Source: Cryptomeria japonica
Taxonomy: Eukaryota; Streptophyta; Pinopsida; Cupressales; Cupressaceae
Direction: 5' to 3'
NCBI RefSeq assembly: GCF_030272615.1
Contig: NC_081412.1
Span: 667,288,352 to 667,352,351, forward strand
Length of the DNA stretch: 64,000 nt
The notes below the pieces were generated by a model. The model did not search any database, was not told the origin of the DNA, and saw only the letters and a program-made list of their open reading frames with translations. Position numbers and translations under genes: made by a program. Below are positions 46,401-55,979 of this stretch, piece after piece; position 1 is the stretch's first letter, and every line of letters begins with the position of its first letter.

Positions 46401-46847
46401 CAGGCAGCTGCTTTTCAAACTTTGCAATCCCCAAAAACACCTTCAGCTAGTATTATTCCATTTTCTCCTCAGCCGACGATTGAGCCGAAATCTCCTAAAC
46501 ATAAGATGCATGATGGTCTTGATCCTGTGCAAGTTAAAGATCCTATTTTTATAAATCTTGATGATGATATAGATGAAAATATTATTCATGATGAAAATGT
46601 TACTCCTGTTCATTCTGATAGTGAATATGAATATGTTGATGTTGATAACCATTTATCTAATGAATTTTCTAAAGCACTTATCCTAGCTCCTAGACAAGAA
46701 CAACGTGGCTTGGGATATGAACATAGCCCTTGTTTGGATCTTGTGATAGCTCGATCTGCTGTGCTGGATGTTCCTCCTCTAGCGTGTTTCCTACCTTCCC
46801 GAAATATTGATCAGCAAGATCGGGGGGTAGATGACGTGCTAGACTAG
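43404..46847 (+). CDS. gag: Element D Gag with protease-like domain lacking the D-T/S-G triad
   Basis: 1,147 codons, fully open. Residues 1-300 are low-complexity Ser/Pro/Asn-rich. The Retrotrans_gag capsid region lies at about 313-470 ('GDPLTHVKTF', 'KALQWYCSLPSYS', 'FIGRYKHLYAQISFP'). A CxxHx4HxxxxC knuckle begins at C579 ('CQFHRQPGHDTEKC'). A retropepsin-like fold follows, but the active site reads D709-P-S-C instead of D-T/S-G; A has D-N-G and B has D-G-G. 'VKLGYPWLSSMKAIASPIHK' matches the 'LLGRPWIH' end of the other proteases. The C-terminal third is Pro-rich with a basic patch ('RRNRSARERRRKHRLRAQ'). It would form particles; whether the protease works is doubtful. No pol follows; a stop at 46,845-46,847 closes it. 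Confidence 0.92.
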   Translation: MSFTTISPTYTIPVRRSLRIKSFQGVITEEMEPNLNGLFNEDMGNSSNPLNDEEALHEVSVEQLSKLDNQFDDFRQWMSQEYPDSQALPLIEGLKRMVQNHKNGIDILHGIAHIVDSNVMPMKSCAETLGYTQPPTQVNHSIPLTTPIASIPTLTSNIMTTSIQDIPPMITSHGGNPSSSINSLPSFNPTSSFIPSMSVHIISPQMNMMQGGNSFNPSIPPCSVPPFQSSPMTNYHSVPPPYSLPSFNNITPPSQSNTSNMKSSTEATINNLAQTVSSLQQQIASMNQSKFSVPTFDVTSPLSLDIVRSIPPKHVEIPHLELYNGKGDPLTHVKTFQTICTDFAYDQRLLAKLFTRTLRDKALQWYCSLPSYSITSFEQLANAFIQQFQNNISPKVTLIDLMHCKQGVKEKMTDFIGRYKHLYAQISFPVPDNDIQRIFISNLQKDIREKLLFSEFTSFQQLCATLHNYQLTVSQMEQANPMAPSDKGDSSQQLVGKFKPNRESIKFNENIINNNVNAASGVPPISKFFKKERKFTPLNESLHSIMNKLLEQNVLTLPPIRQIDPAKINSPYFDNKSFCQFHRQPGHDTEKCFALKGKIQDLIDNNTISVSGVNDKGNTSVAPPNQNLQIFTDPLPSHTSNAIDTNDSSISPDDLVSMTSNVINFVEQQKIPKELSITFDSSETIRAPDGPLYIVAKVKNTPCRGVLIDPSCMVNIITEEFLFTLQLNQVIYDETNVVVKLFDAFSSPAIGSITLPIEVHNKSLDMSFAIIPSSEQFRVKLGYPWLSSMKAIASPIHKCLKFPHNGEVVTVNHSLFKPAERTSSVPIDYFWPKQFQSLPPRSDHLFKSYQKWKKDMILSLSEPRTPKLDIPIVLEKEVLPLKDKTNVFPQEDSQPIPMDVTMPISNKLPKSRPIPPRHDGLGLLPKPSIPPLYGAVPPPSSYGEKRPSSSPIVQPKRPQPKHPSDKDENIPPPQSPQLPTKTRRNRSARERRRKHRLRAQAAAFQTLQSPKTPSASIIPFSPQPTIEPKSPKHKMHDGLDPVQVKDPIFINLDDDIDENIIHDENVTPVHSDSEYEYVDVDNHLSNEFSKALILAPRQEQRGLGYEHSPCLDLVIARSAVLDVPPLACFLPSRNIDQQDRGVDDVLD

Positions 46848-47573
46848 TTACCATAGCAGACTCTCTCCTCCTCTCTTGATCTCTTTTGTTACTTCTTCTA
46901 TGTGTTATTCTCATTCTTCTATTTGTTGTCCTTAGTGTGGTCTACTTGAGGACAATGCAAAACATTGAGATCTCTTTTGGTCTCTCTCATGTTGACTCAA
47001 AAGACACATGTGTTCCCTTCTTCTGTGTGACCTTCCTTGATTGGGGAATGAAGAACAATTATGCATACATACATATGATATACATGAATTATCATACAAC
47101 ATACTGACCCCGAGGAAAGCGAAGTCACCTTGTGCTTTGTGTTGTGTGTCTATTATCCTTGGGCTTATCTCACACTTGGGGGCTAAATCCTTGTGATAAC
47201 GCGCTCCTTTCTCATTTCTTATATGTATCACTACCTTAAAGCAATCACCCCCGATGAGGCATGTGCGATCGCTTTAACGTAGGGGGGCATACATCCCGTC
47301 CATATCTTTTCAAGATACTTGAAAATTTCTTGACAAATTTAGCTTTGCCTTGAAAATTTTTGATATCTTTCTTGCATGACTCATAGTGAGGGAACCTTAC
47401 TACTGACAGTCATGGTTCTCCCTCGTGATCTTCCCTTTTACTTTGTCAATCGAAGTTGTAAGATCCTTAGTCCACTGGGGGCTTGGTGTATCTTGCCTCC
47501 TTGACGTGGTGAAAGTTTTTCAATGTTGTTTCCTTGTACTTTACCGGAAGTATGAGCGTACGCTTATACTCCC
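46848..47573 (+). other. 3' untranslated region of element D
   Basis: No gene. It has GGGGGGCAT and CTGGGGGCTTG tracts laid out as in the same region of A. Confidence 0.6.
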
Positions 47574-47591
47574 GCTAAAGTGGGGGCTAAA
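47574..47591 (+). other. Polypurine tract of element D
   Basis: GCTAAAGTGGGGGCTAAA, identical to A's, abutting the 3' LTR. Confidence 0.85.
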
Positions 47592-48784
47592 TGTAGCGTC
47601 ATAAAATTGCGACACTTGCAATTTTGACTGCATTTGGGTCTTCACGATGGCGGCGCAACGTTGAACCTGAATGGAGACCCCAAAACCTGTTTACGACACC
47701 AAAAACTGCATTTTTCTACACCCTGGCCTGATCCCTCCTTGCACCCTGCTGTCCCAGGAGGTGGGACCATGGCGCTTAGCGCCCTAGTCCCTGGCCCTAT
47801 TTTGGGCCCGGTCTCTTTTGGGCATCGGGTCTTTAAGTTTGCAATTCGGGAAATAATGTTTCCTGGTCAGCCTAAGGTCTGGAAAATCAGTCTATCAGCC
47901 CTAATTGACAAGTATATAAACTACATTTCCTTTTCCAAAGAAGAAGGGAGGAAGACATATGTGTGCAAAAGGCGGAAGCGCTATTCAAACATTCAAGCAT
48001 TCAAGCATTCCTTCAAGCAATTGAGCATTCTAAGTCTCCATTCAAGGCTAGGTGTTGCATTCAAGACAAGGATTCAACCATTGAAGAGGAGATCACATAC
48101 GACATACAACATACTACATACATTACACCTTCGCATGTAAGAATACAAACATTCTTACAACAAGGTATCAGTACTTGTTTACATTACAAACATTTACATT
48201 TACAACATTCTCATTTCTTGGTTAATTCCAAAACCGGGGTTTGACCTAAAGGCAAACCCCTCATCCCTAACCCCCCAATCGTCCTCTTTTTTCTGTGTGT
48301 AGGTTGCAGGTACGCGGCTGTAATTGAAGATTTGGAATCCTTGTGCAGAGACGAACAGATCCCCCTTCGTTTCGCGGATTTTTCGGAGGACCGTGTGCAC
48401 GCCGGGTGCCATCGTCCCGTCAACTTTCGCTCAAACTTGCAGAACAGCACCGTCTCGACATTTTACTGCTAATTCCAGGTCCGCAGCTTCATCCCATATC
48501 CCTATCTCTGTTTATAAGCGAATCTTTCCTACTTTACATGCATTCCTAGTTCAATCTTTCTATCTACATTCTTTACAAAAGAAGGTATCCTTGATGTCAC
48601 AACCCTTGAAACTCATTTAGAATCCAATCTTGCATTGTGTGGGATTGGATCTTGTGGGTTTCAACCCCTCTTTTGAATGTAAAGTCTCCCCTAAGTGAAA
48701 ACCATCAACCCTAGTGACTCCCCCTTCTCTCTCCTTGGAGTTGGGGAGGGGAGAACAACTAGGGTTCGATTTTTCCGCTTTACA
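47592..48784 (+). repeat. 3' LTR of element D
   Basis: 1,193 bp, TGTAGCGTCA to GCTTTACA; TATA at 47,913-47,920. Followed by GATTT. Confidence 0.95.
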
Positions 48785-48789
48785 GATTT

Positions 48790-49368
48790 ATACAAAATTC
48801 TCAAAATCATTCTACTCTGAACTGTAGAATCGATGAAGTGAGCCTTCAGGATCGACTCTAAGTCATATTGTGTCAAGTATTGCCTCATGGTCAGATTCAC
48901 AAACTTTCCATAAAATCTTGTTATGAGGTCTACCACGATACTTCATCAAATGAATATCTGTTGCAACAACAAGGTTAGAGAAATGAAGAATGTCTGTGTG
49001 TTTCAAAGTCCTCGAACAACCAAACATCACAATTCTTGATAGGGTATCTCCTAAGCCATATTCTTGTCATGACAACAGATCCTATTGGGTACTCAATACC
49101 CTCTCCGTCAATGATTGTGGTTGTCAATTTTCTTTTTGGCTAAACACAATGACACAAATAGTAATGTGTTCCTTCTTAATTGTTCTCTTCTGCAACAACT
49201 GCATACACATGACCTGCATTTTATAAAGTGTTAATTAATACCAAAAATAAAGTATGATATACAACAAAATGAACCAAAAAGAATACTTGCAAAAAAATTA
49301 ACTCCAAAAATCATCTGAATCCACTAGGTCGGATATATGGTCAAAATCCACTGATGTCTCCATTTGGC
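48790..49368 (-). other. Possible decayed 3' part of the transposase transcript
   Basis: Minus-strand reading gives short plausible fragments ('ATDIHLMKYRGRPHNKI') with stops. It may be downstream exon remnants, cut by the D insertion. Nothing firmer. Confidence 0.25.
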
Positions 49369-51754
49369 TCAATTGTAGTGCTTTGGGAATTTGATATGAA
49401 TCAATGGGAACCAAGGGTCTACAAGACCATTTGTCAACCCACTCTTGTGATTCACATTCTTCCCACAAACAATACATGCATGAAGAGCAAAAAACATACC
49501 ATCTGTCTCGTATAAATTACCAGTGCACTTGAATTTGAACTCATAAATGAGTGCATGCCACTCGATCCTACAACTGTACAACAATCTAGATATTTTTCAG
49601 TGTTAGATTCAGTGATCAACCAAAAATATCTATGAACCATTGATGTACCTGGATTACTTAGACCCATCATAGACTTACACCATCACACAATTGTTTCTGC
49701 ATCTATCAACTCAGCACCACCTTCGTACTTCAATTCTTCTCTAGCTAGGGCTCTTTTCACACATGCTCCTGCACCATCATGCTCTCCCTTACCATGTCCA
49801 GCCTCAGTGAAATTCCAAAAATGTTGTACACCGCTTGTCATATGCATCCTTGTCAACCAATAAAACATCCTTGCATTCTTGAATTGTGCGGTGCAATTAT
49901 CTGACCATATGAAGTGTCGGTTGTATCGTATGTTCATTTCCCTTAAACTATCATAGAAAATTTTAAAGCATCCTTGCACAAACTTCGATGAATGAGTACG
50001 ATCATCACTTATGTATAAGTGATACTCTCTTACAACCTTTCTATCCTCCTCTATGCTATCATTTGCATGCATGAATGCTATGTGTACAAAAATAAAAACT
50101 TGTGTAGAGTGATAATACATAGATTGCACTTCATTTTGAGGTTGTAGTGTATAATTTTCAGCGAAATCAACGATAGAGACAATGGTGCCAAGAGGAAATG
50201 TGTCCTTACATAACTTGAATTGCTCATCTAACCATCGAGCTTTATGTGTATGCATTATGTACTCATAAACTAGTTTCTCTTGAAACATTTTCATAAATTC
50301 AGCTACAAATATATCATTTTTCACTAGCTCACATCTCTTCAAATCTTTTTCATCTTTAACTCCATATGTAACTGTCTTGTATTTTCCAAAAGAAACTAGT
50401 TTCGTACCAATTTCATATGTGCTCTCCAAATGTACGCATTTTGGTAAACGCTGCAAACTACCACATATAGCACAAGAACCTTCCAAACAAGACATCTTAT
50501 AATAAATGCAACCATCATGTATATTACATAGCACACTTGAAATAAATTCTCTTACCGACTTAGGAGGTGCTTGTATAATACATTCCTGCAAAACATCGTT
50601 AGTGTGCAAAGTAGAACAAATATGACAAAAAATATCATAGTGCATAGAAAATTCAATATGCATCCTATAACAACACATGGTGCGTACATGATTAATCTTA
50701 ATATAAAAAGGTTTTATCATTTCAAAAAATCTTTGAGAAATTCTTATTTGAGAAAACTTTTGTAGAAATCTTTCATAAAATTTAGTTTGAGTCATATCCA
50801 AATAGTGTTTGACATGTGGCTCATGATTTGTAGACCTAATTCGCCTTCTAACAACATCTCTTTGGTTGGGCGAAACTCTTGTGTTGTCAAGCCAAAGAAT
50901 TTCAATTAATGTTCTTAGTGCATCAACAACAACCTTGTCTTTGCGTGGTAGTCTACTTGAGAATGCCCAAAGAAAATTATTGTTAGGTTCCTCTATTTTT
51001 TCCCGCCTCTTTAATGCTTTACTTAATGTTGTTCTACTAATGTTTAATGACTTACTTGTTTTGCTTATCAAACAATCTTTTTATTTTTTATTTTTTTGCT
51101 TATTATGGTTGATGTAATGGCACGTCGAGTAGCATTAGAATCTTTAGTACGTGATTTTGAACCAATAACTTGATATGCATCAAATAGATTTCTCACAATA
51201 GTTCTTTCACTGTTACTTTCAGATGATCTTAGGCTTAGAATTTTCATTGTCTCTCTAAAATTCAAAATTTTAATCATTTGAGCAATTAATTGACATCTTG
51301 CGGTTGTATTTAAGTTTTGAAAATAGTTATGCCATATTCTTTTAACCATTCTCCTACAAGTTCGTTCACTTATTTTATTGGGCATTGGCTTCAATATATT
51401 CTCATCAATGTCAATTAGATACTTTGGTTTCCTACGAATGATTCTAGGAGGTGTTAACATTGGTGCATTATGTACATTCAATTCATCAAATAGAGAAGGT
51501 GTATGTTCATCATTTAATTGATTATTCAATGCGGTATCTTTTTCAATTGCATTAGGTTCATACGGTAAATCAAATGTCTCTTCATCAATTGCATTAGGTG
51601 CATTATGTTCGTTTGGTAAATCGAATTGAGATGTTGAAGATGACATACCTTCTTCTCTCATTGTTCTTATGTCACATAATTTCTTCATAGGCTGCCTTTG
51701 TTTTTCCTTTTCAGCCTCTCGTTGTTCCATTGTTCCTCGCTTATTCTTTCCCAT
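49369..51754 (-). pseudogene. Broken DDE-type transposase-like gene, family not assigned
   Basis: Two overlapping minus-strand frames: 51,754-51,068 (228 codons, basic and Lys-rich start 'MGKNKRGTMEQREAEKEKQR') and 51,071-49,683 (462 codons). They are offset by one base in a poly-A-rich spot near 51,070-51,100. The larger part has a Cys-rich cluster ('CLEGSCAICGSLQRLPKC') and acidic motifs in order: 'VDFAENYTLQ' (D302), 'YISDDRTH', 'IWSDNCTAQFKN' (D391), 'HGKGEHDGAGACVKR' (about 426-440). Similar motif series occur in uncharacterised eukaryotic transposase-like proteins. After TGA at 49,683 the same phase continues ('SMVHRYFWLITESNTEKY'), then another shift leads to 'ACIVCGKNVNHKSGL'. It is non-functional as it stands. 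Family assignment needs a profile search. Confidence 0.6.
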
Positions 51755-52280
51755 GGTTGATATCGGTTGTCCTAAATAGAATCATATTACATATATATGT
51801 AAACAAAAGTTCATAAACAAACAAATAACCATAAATATGCATCTTATCACTATTTTTTGGAATCAAACTATTAAACAATCACAATACTATTGACAAAACT
51901 AACAAGAACAACATTTCAATCATTTGAAATCATGGAAAAACAAAAAATTCACTTGCTTCTATGTATAAAACAGTGATAGAAGTGCATACACAGTTCCAGT
52001 GGGGCCTTCAATGACCTCAAAAACTTCTTTTGAGGCCCTTGAGGCTCTTGGACAACTAAAACTATGTCTACTTATCACGTACGCGCTACATTAATAACTG
52101 TGTGCGCATTGTTAGTCCATAAAATGTTGGCAAGTCCAACGGTATTTTTTTCCCCGTTCTGTACTAATAAGCAACGTGTATGCACTCCTATGTCTAAAAA
52201 ATGTTATGGCCGAGTAATGAATAATAGGCTCAGTACCACATGCGTGCTATTTGTAGTAGAAAACATGTGAATGAAAAGGG
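51755..52280. other. Flank of transposase gene
   Basis: AT-rich. A degenerate CACGTACGCGCTAC / GTGTGCGCATTGTTAG unit at 52,075-52,120 is related to the arrays at 34,965 and 52,775. No gene. Confidence 0.5.
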
Positions 52281-52455
52281 ATGGAGAGAGAGAGAGAGAG
52301 AGGGAGAGGGGGGAGAGTAGGGGGAGGGAGGGAAGCAGAGGGAGAGAGGGAGATAAGTAGAGAGGGAGAGAGAGAGAGGGGAGGGAGGGAAGGTAAAGAG
52401 AGGGAGAGAGGTAGAGGGAGAGAGAGGGAGAGAAAGAGAGGGGGAGCGAGGGAAG

Positions 52456-52494
<39 letters not shown>

Positions 52495-52715
52495 GGGGAG
52501 GGAGAGGAAGAGAGAGAGAGAGGGAAGGAGGGGAGGGAGAGAGGGAGAGAAAGAGAGGGGGAGGGATGGAAGGTAAAGAGAGGGAGAGAGGTAGAGGGAG
52601 AGAGAGAGAGAGGGGGAGGGAGGGAAGGTAGAGAGAGAGAGGGGGAGAGATAGAGAGGGAGAGAGAGAGAGAGTGAGGGAAGGTAGAGAGAGGGAGAGGT
52701 AGAGGGAGGGAGAGG
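52281..52715 (+). repeat. 435-bp polypurine GA/GGGA tract
   Basis: Almost uninterrupted purines on the plus strand: (AG)n, GGGAGGGA and AGAGAGGGAG. Long frames on both strands here are repeat artefacts. Confidence 0.95.
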
Positions 52716-52774
52716 TCAATTATCTTAGGAGAGCATACATGATAAACATAATTTAAACAAACTTATAGTAAACA

Positions 52775-52870
52775 TAGCGCGTACGTGTTGTTTATAGTAA
52801 ACATAGTGCGTATGCGCTGTTTATAGTAAACATCACGCGTACACGCTACTTACAACATAAGTACCTTGTA
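52775..52870 (+). repeat. GCGTACG minisatellite, second array
   Basis: Three to four ~27-bp units of type CATAGCGCGTACGTGTTGTT followed by TATAGTAAA. Core and orientation match the array at 34,965-35,215. Confidence 0.75.
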
Positions 52871-54234
52871 CGCGCTTTTGACTGTTTCGGCTTGGAAATA
52901 GGTCTGGATGATAAAGCTACGATTTGGAAGTTTGATTTTCCTCAATTTTGACATGTTTTATTTTATCAACTTGGTTTATCGACTTTGTCATCATCAGGTT
53001 TACACTTCATCAAGTGGGTATTTCTATAATTGCCACCATATTTTCACCCATCTTCTGAGCTTTCTAACCATATTTTTTTATTAAAATTTGAACAACAATA
53101 ACATATTATTATTGAATTTCTTTTACCAGTGTCTCCATAGTTCTCACAGACATAGGTGCACCATTTTTTTAATAACTTTTGATATACTTATACAAATTTA
53201 AAAATGTTTATATATTATTGTAGTGCATTTGATTCTTTACAATTTAAAAATAAATAAATTGTATTTTCAATTTGTTTAGTGCAATTTATGCTTCACGCAC
53301 GAACAAGTACCTAATTTTTAGGATGTGCTCGATTGGAAAAATCATTAAAAAAAAATACTCAACAAAAAATTACAAAAAAATACACATCTTCTAGTGCTCA
53401 CTCTTAACTATCTTTCTGCCAAAGGATTTGTCAAAATACTAAATCTAACTATGACTTTTTTGATGCGCACGTCAGAGACTATGTTATGTTTTTCTGAAAA
53501 AATCAAGGTCTATTTTTCGTGCGCGAATGATTTGACCCCCTTAATCTTAACCAATTTTGAAAAAATTTAGTAGTTTGGAAACTAGATTCAAAGTACTACA
53601 ATATTTGTTCTTTGATTATCTTCATATCTTGAGTGGATGACTTTCAAATTTTGCCTCCAAGTTCAGGTTCACCGGATTTTAGAAAAAAAAGTGTCTACAC
53701 TTATACCCCCTTTTTACCACCATCTTTGTGCACTTACCCCGATGTCATTGTAGAATTTGTACTTAGCTAAGAAGCGATGGATATTTCTATGATAAATCTT
53801 TTCTTTTTCCTCAATCTCACGAAGCTCCCTTTCTGCCTTTAAGAGTCTTTGATATGTTCTTTGTTCTCTCCTATGTTGTTTTGCCCTTCTTGCACCTGAA
53901 ATTTTGAATGTTACTTTTCCTACCATTGGATTAGATACATTTTATGCACAAAAAAATGAAATCTCCAGAACTTAATGATTTTTTTAGGTTAGGTGTGCAA
54001 GATTACACAATAAAGAAGCGACAAAAAACTTTTAATTTTACAACCCTTTTAGTTAATTGCGAGATGTTTTAGCAATTGCGGTACAACATCTAAGCAATTG
54101 CAAAGTATCATGATAGCAATTGCGAAATGTTATGAGCAATTACAAATTTCTGTATATGCAAGTGCGAGCTGATGATTCATATGCACTTACGAATTTGCAA
54201 AATCGTTCAAAACAGAAGGTGAAGGTTAACATGT
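52871..54234. other. Non-coding stretch with a short minus-strand frame
   Basis: A 70-codon minus frame at 53,926-53,714 ('KAERELREIEEKEKIYHRNI') is charged and possibly helical, and contains GTAAG and TTTCAG splice-like words. It overlaps the inverted repeat ACCACCATCTTTGTGCAC (53,716-53,733). AGCAATTGC motifs lie at 54,055-54,155. No known domain. Confidence 0.35.
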
Positions 54235-54252
54235 TTCACGTCGGGTTCACCA
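54235..54252 (-). other. Primer-binding site of element E
   Basis: Minus-strand TGGTGAACCCGACGTGAA, two bases from the LTR end at 54,255. Same primer site as A and D. Confidence 0.75.
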
Positions 54253-54254
54253 AA

Positions 54255-55971
54255 TGTATCTAGGGGTAAAATAAGTGTAAATTGCATAATCAGATATCAA
54301 AAAGCAAATCACAACTCTAATATAATTAATATTACTCCTAAATTACAATGAAATGATGCAAAATCAATTGAAATGAAAGAAAGATATATCTAAAACTCCC
54401 TTAATTGACACAGCAAGGCTTCCATTGCTCCTCTCCATTATTGTTGATGTAGGTGGCTCTCAGGTATTGCATTGATTTCCTACATAAGATGGACAATAGC
54501 TTTGAAGGCTGTGATTCTAGAATGAAATGAGCAAAGAGGTTAAATTTATAGATTTTCAACACAGAATGGGTGAGAATCTGAACTCAAGTGTTGATTGACA
54601 GATAACTGATTTAGATTGATCAGTTAACTCATTTTGATTGATCTATTAACAAGGTTGATTGAGGAGTGAATTGAATTGATTGGAGAGTCAACTAGATAGA
54701 TTGGATAGTGAACTGAATTGATTGAGAGATGATTGATTAGTTGGATTAGTCAAAAAAGGTGATTGAGAGTTAAAAAGAGTGATTGACTAGTTAACTGATT
54801 TGATCAGTCAGTTCTGATTTTAGCATATGTTATAGGAATTTGAAATTGAATTTGATTTTCATTTTCAAATTGGATTTGAATTTGGACTTTCGAATGCTGA
54901 AATGCACATAAAATTAACTAAAATTCAAATTTGGGAAAAGTGTGAAATTAGATGAAATTAGGTGAAATACGAATTTGGGAGAAAATGAAATGAAATTAGT
55001 TGGAATTATCTAGAATTATAATTTGGGGAATTGGAGGAATAATTAATTAATTTAAATGAAATTATTTAATCTTAAAAAATTGAATTAATTAAATAATAAA
55101 AATTATTTAACTAAGGAAGATGTTGTAATTAATTAAATAGTTAATATTTAATTAATAATTGAGATAGGATTGGGGACATCCCCGCAGCGCAATGATAGCT
55201 GTGAAGCCCTGTTGATAGGGCAGTCTTTGGTTCGAATCCCCTGCAGATCACGGGAGGAGTTTCGAATGCGGCCCCCACATGCTGAGGGAGGATGGATTGC
55301 TGACAGGGCAAGGAGAATCGTGGAGCAGCAACCACTGGAGGTGAAGGCGTGGAGGGAGTCAAAGGAGGAGCTGACTCGGGCCTCGTGTGGAGTGATAAGT
55401 GCAGAGTTCAAGGTGGATTGGAATAGCCACGTGGAGTAATAAGGGTTGGAGGGATAAGGAGATGGATGGAAGGAGAGATAAGGAGTAGTTAGAGTGATAA
55501 GTCGCGAGAGTTATAAGGTGAGGATGGAGAGATAAGGGCGCTCCGAGTGAAAAGGGGTGTGCGTGGAGTGATAAGGAGCAAGAGTTATAAATAGAGAGGA
55601 GTGATAAGGAGTGATGCGTCAGGAGTGATAAGGGTGTAGGTGCTTGGAGGGATAAAGATAGGTGACAGTAGATGATGCTTCAACAGCAAGAGACAAATCC
55701 ACAGAGGTGTTAATACCTCAGTTGTAATTTCGGGGAGGGGATCCCCATTACTGTGACCCCCACTGGTTCAAAGCTCCAATCATAAAAGCGATTACCAACC
55801 AAAAAAAATAAAAATTGAGATAGGATTAAATGAATAAAATGATGAAATGATAGAAATGTGAATAATTAGTAATAGTCAAAGGTGATGATTAGAAGAAATA
55901 ATTAAAGAATTACTTAATTAAATAGATGAATAATTAATGTAGAATTAATGAGACATTTTTAGATGTCTACA
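54255..55971 (-). mobile_element. 5' LTR of element E (minus), carrying a SINE
   Basis: On the minus strand it runs TGTAGACATCTAAAAATGTC (55,971) to CCCTAGATACA (54,255). Without the SINE and one TSD it is about 1.06 kb and aligns along its length with the LTR of element F. The internal part of E, if present, should run to lower coordinates, but no second LTR was found in the window. Confidence 0.75.
55172..55812 (+). mobile_element. tRNA-derived SINE with internal minisatellite
   Basis: 641 bp flanked by a perfect 14-bp target-site duplication ATTGAGATAGGATT (55,158-55,171 and 55,813-55,826). The head carries a B-box-like GGTTCGAATCCC and the tail ends in AAAAAAATAAAA. The centre (about 55,430-55,660) has many GAGTGATAAGG / GGGATAAGGAG units. 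The head is not a functional tRNA gene. Family unknown to me. Confidence 0.82.
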
Positions 55972-55979
55972 CTCATATC

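Larger units (their letters stand above)
41026..48784 (+). mobile_element. Gag-only Tat-type Gypsy element 'D'
   Basis: 7,759 bp with two 1,193-bp LTRs and TSD GATTT at 41,021-41,025 and 48,785-48,789. It has a primer-binding site identical to A, a long leader, one 1,147-codon gag-protease-like frame and a polypurine region identical to A. It has no RT, RNase H or integrase. About 27 LTR differences, mostly transitions, make it the oldest of the well-preserved insertions. It lies inside a decayed repeat region, just downstream of the minus-strand transposase. Confidence 0.95.

Noticed and set aside
52204-52719. Long frames on both strands (up to 171 codons) of Ser/Leu/Pro or Arg/Glu/Gly
   Set aside because: They are translations of the GA/GGGA tract; simple repeats keep frames open without coding.
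55172-55250. Possible tRNA gene
   Set aside because: It has a B-box-like motif but no complete cloverleaf or anticodon arm, and is the head of a SINE with TSDs.
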